From contig NC_046676.1 in assembly GCF_003369915.1 (NCBI RefSeq), positions 22,692,001 to 22,756,000 of the forward strand: 64,000 bases of DNA, in the 5' to 3' direction. The notes beneath the pieces were generated by a model. That model searched no databases and was not told the DNA's origin. It saw nothing but the letters and a program-made list of their open reading frames with translations. This document shows positions 60,801 through 64,000 of this stretch, in pieces (positions within the stretch are counted from its first letter, which is position 1; each line of letters opens with the position of its first letter). Source of the stretch: Drosophila miranda. Lineage: Eukaryota > Arthropoda > Insecta > Diptera > Drosophilidae. The translations under genes were made by a program, and so were the position numbers.

Positions 60801-62522
60801 TCGTCGGCTGTGCCGCGAAGGCCGCCCAGTACTCCACCCATGCCAGAGCCGGATGCCATCTGGCTGAGCATGCCAGAGGCCGCTGAGGGCGGAGTCAGTG
60901 GGGCAAACGAGTGGAGACTCTCCTGGTCGGAGAGGCAGCCTGTGAGCTGGCGACGCGCCTCCTGGAGCTGCTCCTGAAGTCGCTGCAGCTGCAGGTCACG
61001 AGCCGAGAGCTGCTGGGCCAGGGCTAGTGAGCGCTCGGCCTCATCCCGGGCCTGCTTCAGCAGCTGGAAGCGCTCCCGGTCTCGATCGCCCGAGATCTTG
61101 GCATTTGTAGTCTCCGACTCTCGCACCCGCTCCTGGAAGTTGCGGATAAAGTCGCGCAGCTCCTGCTCCTTCTCCTGCAGCGAGGCGCACAGCTGTTTCA
61201 CCTGTCCCAGCAGATCGGATTTGTCAGTTCGCAGTTTCTTCCGCTCCAGCCGCATGGTCAGCAGCTGATTCTTGACCGTACGCAGCTCCGACTCCAGGCG
61301 TTCAATGCGATCCTGTGCGGCTGTTCCATTATTGCCACGAGCATCTGCCTCTGTGGGATCCACGCCGCCGACGGCCCCGTCTGTGGACAGCTCGAGCAGT
61401 CGACGCAAGCGAACCAGCTCCGCACTGAGACGATCGTTCTCCTCTCGCAGCTTCATGCCGGATTCTGTGAAATATTGCGTAAATATTTAAGAGGAGTTCC
61501 CTGTTGGTTTTGGCTTTCGTTTTTCTACAGCTACCAGAAGCTGCGGACAAGCGGTGTTCATATACGTAACAGGGATGCAAATCTATGCAAAACGAGCCAA
61601 TGTCGAAGTGCTTTGCACCCCTGCTGATCGATATTCTACTCAAAGGCACTACCGCTAGCTGAAGCCAGCCCACAACCAGTTACGTTCCCACGCCCGCTTA
61701 TCAAACCACGCTCTCTTCTTGCCCAAAGAACTCGCACGCAAGCAACAAACGCAAAAGGAAACCAAAGAAAACAAGCTAAGAACTACATTGGCATACCCAA
61801 TCCTGTACAGCTAAAGCTACTGGCCACGAAGTGGGCAGCACCAGCAGAACAGAGCCGTGCGCTAAAGTGTGGATGCATTGAATGGAAAGTTCTGCGAACA
61901 AACTAAAGTCCGTGTAATTATAACTAAGCAGGTCAAGGCAACGAATCGACAGGCGGGTTGAATGGGGATCAAGTGCAACTACTTTCCCCACAGGGAACGG
62001 GACGGTGGGTACAGGGTGCAGGGTGCAGGGTGCAGAGGTGAGGGTGCAGTAAGAGGATTGAATGGATTTCGGCATGCGGGCTAATTTCGATGATGATGAT
62101 GATGATGCTGCTGCTGCTTCATTTAAAAATACAGAGCGGAAATTGGGATGAAAGTGAAAAGAACCGAGCAGAACAGAGCAGAGAAAAGCTGAAAATTGAT
62201 TGTGCAACTTACCTGAAGCTGGACCAGAGTCTGAGCCCCAGCCAGAGGCGCATCGGAGTCGGACCTTTGTCTCTTCGTTGCGATTGCCATCGCAGGACTC
62301 GAGCATGAGGAGGGCTGCCGAGGCAGCGGATGTCGGAGAATGCGGTGGCCCCAGTGTCAGGAAGCCAGATAATGATGGATTCATATTGGCGCATACTGCG
62401 GCTGGAGATGGAGCTGAAGCTGGAGCTGGAGCTGCTCTTGCGGTTGCCATTGACTCCGGTTCCATTAATTTCACAATTGAGCAAACATCATTGGCATTCC
62501 GCTTGTCGACTGGATATTGCAT
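54876..62522 (-). CDS. Liprin-gamma: Liprin with coiled coil and three SAM domains (Liprin-gamma)
   Basis: On the - strand, exons 62522-62213, 61464-60568, 60505-60445, 60369-60167, 60097-59603, 59534-59373, 59302-59158, 56187-56076, 55434-55411 and 55349-54876 join in frame to 960 residues, or 952 if the 24-nt ninth exon is skipped. A Ser/Ala-rich N-terminus precedes a coiled coil (about 107-279, starting MKLREENDRLSAEL), a Gly/Ser linker, then SAM1 (about 522-580, starting WRATQVLAWLE), SAM2 (about 590-655, with WLPDIGLPQYAEPF) and SAM3 (about 680-750, with WVRSIDLGEYADNL). A Gln/His-rich tail follows. Three tandem SAM domains define liprins, cytoplasmic scaffolds for LAR-type phosphatases and synapse assembly. 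I chose gamma over beta from the remembered location next to wdp. The 5' UTR and promoter lie beyond 62522 and are not resolved. Confidence 0.88.
55411..55434 (-). other. In-frame 24-nt microexon of the liprin gene
   Basis: On the - strand a very strong acceptor (TTTCTGGTTACCCTCAG) and a strong donor (CAG|GTGAGC) bound 24 bases encoding ISAWKGSQ. The exons on both sides are in phase 0 with each other, so it can be included or skipped without changing the frame. Confidence 0.75.
56532..56557. repeat. (GTT)n microsatellite
   Basis: About eight GTT units in the liprin intron. Confidence 0.85.
58744..58790. repeat. (GATAT)n-type microsatellite
   Basis: GATATGGTAT and GATAT units alternate over about 45 bases in the liprin intron. 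Confidence 0.8.
58911..58932. repeat. (GGGGGT)n microsatellite
   Basis: Four G-rich hexamer units form a run of guanine tracts on the + strand that could in principle fold as a quadruplex. It is intronic. Confidence 0.75.
61465..62212 (-). other. Liprin intron 1 (between first two coding exons)
   Basis: A 748-base intron has a strong donor (TCAG|GTAAGT) and a good acceptor (TTTCACAG). Open frames inside it are read-through of the upstream exon and are not evidence of a gene. Confidence 0.75.
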
Positions 62523-64000
62523 TGTTCAGATACATATATGTAGATATAGATGGAGATATTTCGATGGGTGGGATGATTGGGTAGGATGTGGGATGGGGCA
62601 ACTTGATTCAGGTTGATCCAATACGTACAGTCCAAACAAAACAAAACAACAGAAACCGCAAACACCAACAACAACAACAAGAACAACGATAACAACAATA
62701 CGAAGAACAAGAACAATAGCAAGAAATGATAGTGATGACGACGAGGATGAGATTGAGCATGAGCATGAGGACACGCTGATTCAAATTGGGCAGGCGGACA
62801 GGACAGTTCGGGGTTGGTTGGGAAAGTGCAGGACACGAAATTAGATTGCAACAAACAATGGAAGAGAGAGACCTCAAATACCAAACCGGACAAATAGTAG
62901 TATGTAGTTGGATTGAAAAGTAAACAAACAACAATTAGAACTGCTGTGCGGGGCAAAATAAATAAATATCGATTTTCGGCACATTTATCTAGATGCAAAC
63001 GAACACGGGCAAACGAGTAATTTCAATTATAATGTATTCATAAGAATACATTTACGGGATGAACAATTTGATTACCTATTCCCCATAGCACTCACACCCC
63101 AAGCAAAACTCACCCATGTGAATAACTGATGATGGGTCTAAATTGATTGCACATTAGCTCCTGCCACCGACCTGGCGATTCATTCATTCCCCCAACTCAC
63201 GCACAGACATGTCAACAAATTAATGAGAATGTTTTCCTTTCGCCCATTTCTCCATGTTGAAATTAGTAAAAATATATATGGATTTATCGTTTGGCTAAGG
63301 ACTGGAACGAACATTTAATAAGCTCTTAATGCGCGGCATTAAATCATAATTAAATGGCAAAAAACGAGTATATATTTAGTGTAGATGTTAGTAATCAAAT
63401 CGAATGGTTTGGATTGCAAAATAAACAACGTTAAACATTATTCTGTAATTCTCTAATTGAAGGACTCAGATATTCCCCCTATTAAAAATCCATTTATGTA
63501 TAGTACATTCCACTGCCGCCTCTCTATCCACAGATGGGTAAATTCTCTGCTTAGTTTCGAATATTTAAGTTTTCAACTTAACTCGACCGCATCCACTCTA
63601 GGATCCACTCCACCTCAAACTTGTATACCTCCTGTGGGGTAAGGGTAAGCCTGACTATGCGCTTCGTTGGCTTTTGAACTCCGCAACTCAAAGTGCTGGC
63701 CAGAGAGAAAGAGAGAGCAGGGCAGGCCATTACCATCCATTTGTCCGATTTTTGAAGTGTTCATCACTTTGGCATTCTAATCTAATCCGATGCGTTGGGC
63801 TGGCCCTGGCCCTGGCCCTGGCCCCAATCTCAGTACAGCACGAAGCAAAAAAACTACACTTCACTTATGTACGAGGACATTCTGCACATCCCGCAGCCCG
63901 CCCGCACTTTCCACCCTCTTCATGACTTCTTTCCCGCCCTTCGTTGATGTTGTGTCTGTGGTTTACCCAATATCTGTCGTTGTTGTTCTTCCCCACTGAG
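62523..64000. other. 5' flank of the liprin gene
   Basis: No coding exon is seen upstream of the liprin start codon. An inverted repeat AATGTATTC-ATAA-GAATACATT lies at 63031-63052 and GGCCCT units at 63801-63824. The stretch should contain 5' UTR, a long first intron or the promoter, but I could not fix a transcription start or splice site. Confidence 0.4.

Noticed and set aside
61776..62212. Extension of the first liprin exon as a longer ORF
   Set aside because: The frame reads through a strong donor at 62213/62212 and the next exon (61464) continues the liprin sequence in frame, so this part is intron.

Overview
This is insect nuclear DNA, almost certainly Drosophila. The coding genes are split by 56-66 nt GT-AG introns, the long non-coding tracts carry simple-sequence runs, and the recognisable proteins match a fly neighbourhood: windpipe (wdp), the type III alcohol dehydrogenase T3dh and a liprin I assign to Liprin-gamma. 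From memory, these genes sit together on D. melanogaster 2R (Muller element C). A repeat at 29.6-30.55 kb resembles the DINE-1-like elements I associate with the obscura group, so an obscura-group fly is my best guess; this is inference and no database was searched.

Layout. 1-720 may be the 3' UTR of a gene lying to the left, and 0.7-9.4 kb shows no gene. At 9.5-13.2 kb (+) lies gene A, a 921-residue leucine-rich-repeat (LRR) transmembrane protein in four coding exons after a 5' UTR intron. Tail to tail with it is wdp (-), with a single 686-residue coding exon at 14.3-16.3 kb. From 16.4 to 45.2 kb there is about 29 kb without a convincing protein gene. It probably holds wdp 5' UTR introns and promoters plus enhancers; visible landmarks are a candidate wdp promoter and donor near 28.5 kb, a DINE-1-like element, a CTCF-like site at 35.5 kb and a possible non-coding + strand exon at 36.65 kb. 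Gene B (+, 45.3-48.7 kb) is a second large LRR transmembrane protein (1059 residues, five coding exons) with two poly-aspartate tracts in its ectodomain.

50.5-52.2 kb (-) is T3dh, reconstructed here as five exons and 464 residues. It includes two tiny 5' exons that supply a mitochondrial leader and a GC-AG intron. It is divergent from a small + strand gene at 52.48 kb (a 71-codon ORF overlapping a second 41-codon ORF), with paired TATCGATA elements between them. At 53.5 kb (+) a 54-residue secreted peptide gene with its own TATA box and polyA signal meets the 3' end of the liprin gene head-on. The liprin gene (-, 53.9-62.5 kb) has ten coding exons: a coiled coil, three SAM domains, an in-frame 24-nt microexon and a Gln/His-rich C-terminal tail.

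Functional theme: three LRR type I membrane proteins lie within 40 kb (gene A, wdp, gene B), all probably cell-surface receptors or proteoglycans. They are followed by a mitochondrial metabolic enzyme and a synaptic scaffold. Splice coordinates were read by hand from consensus sites and reading-frame continuity; each multi-exon model closes in frame.
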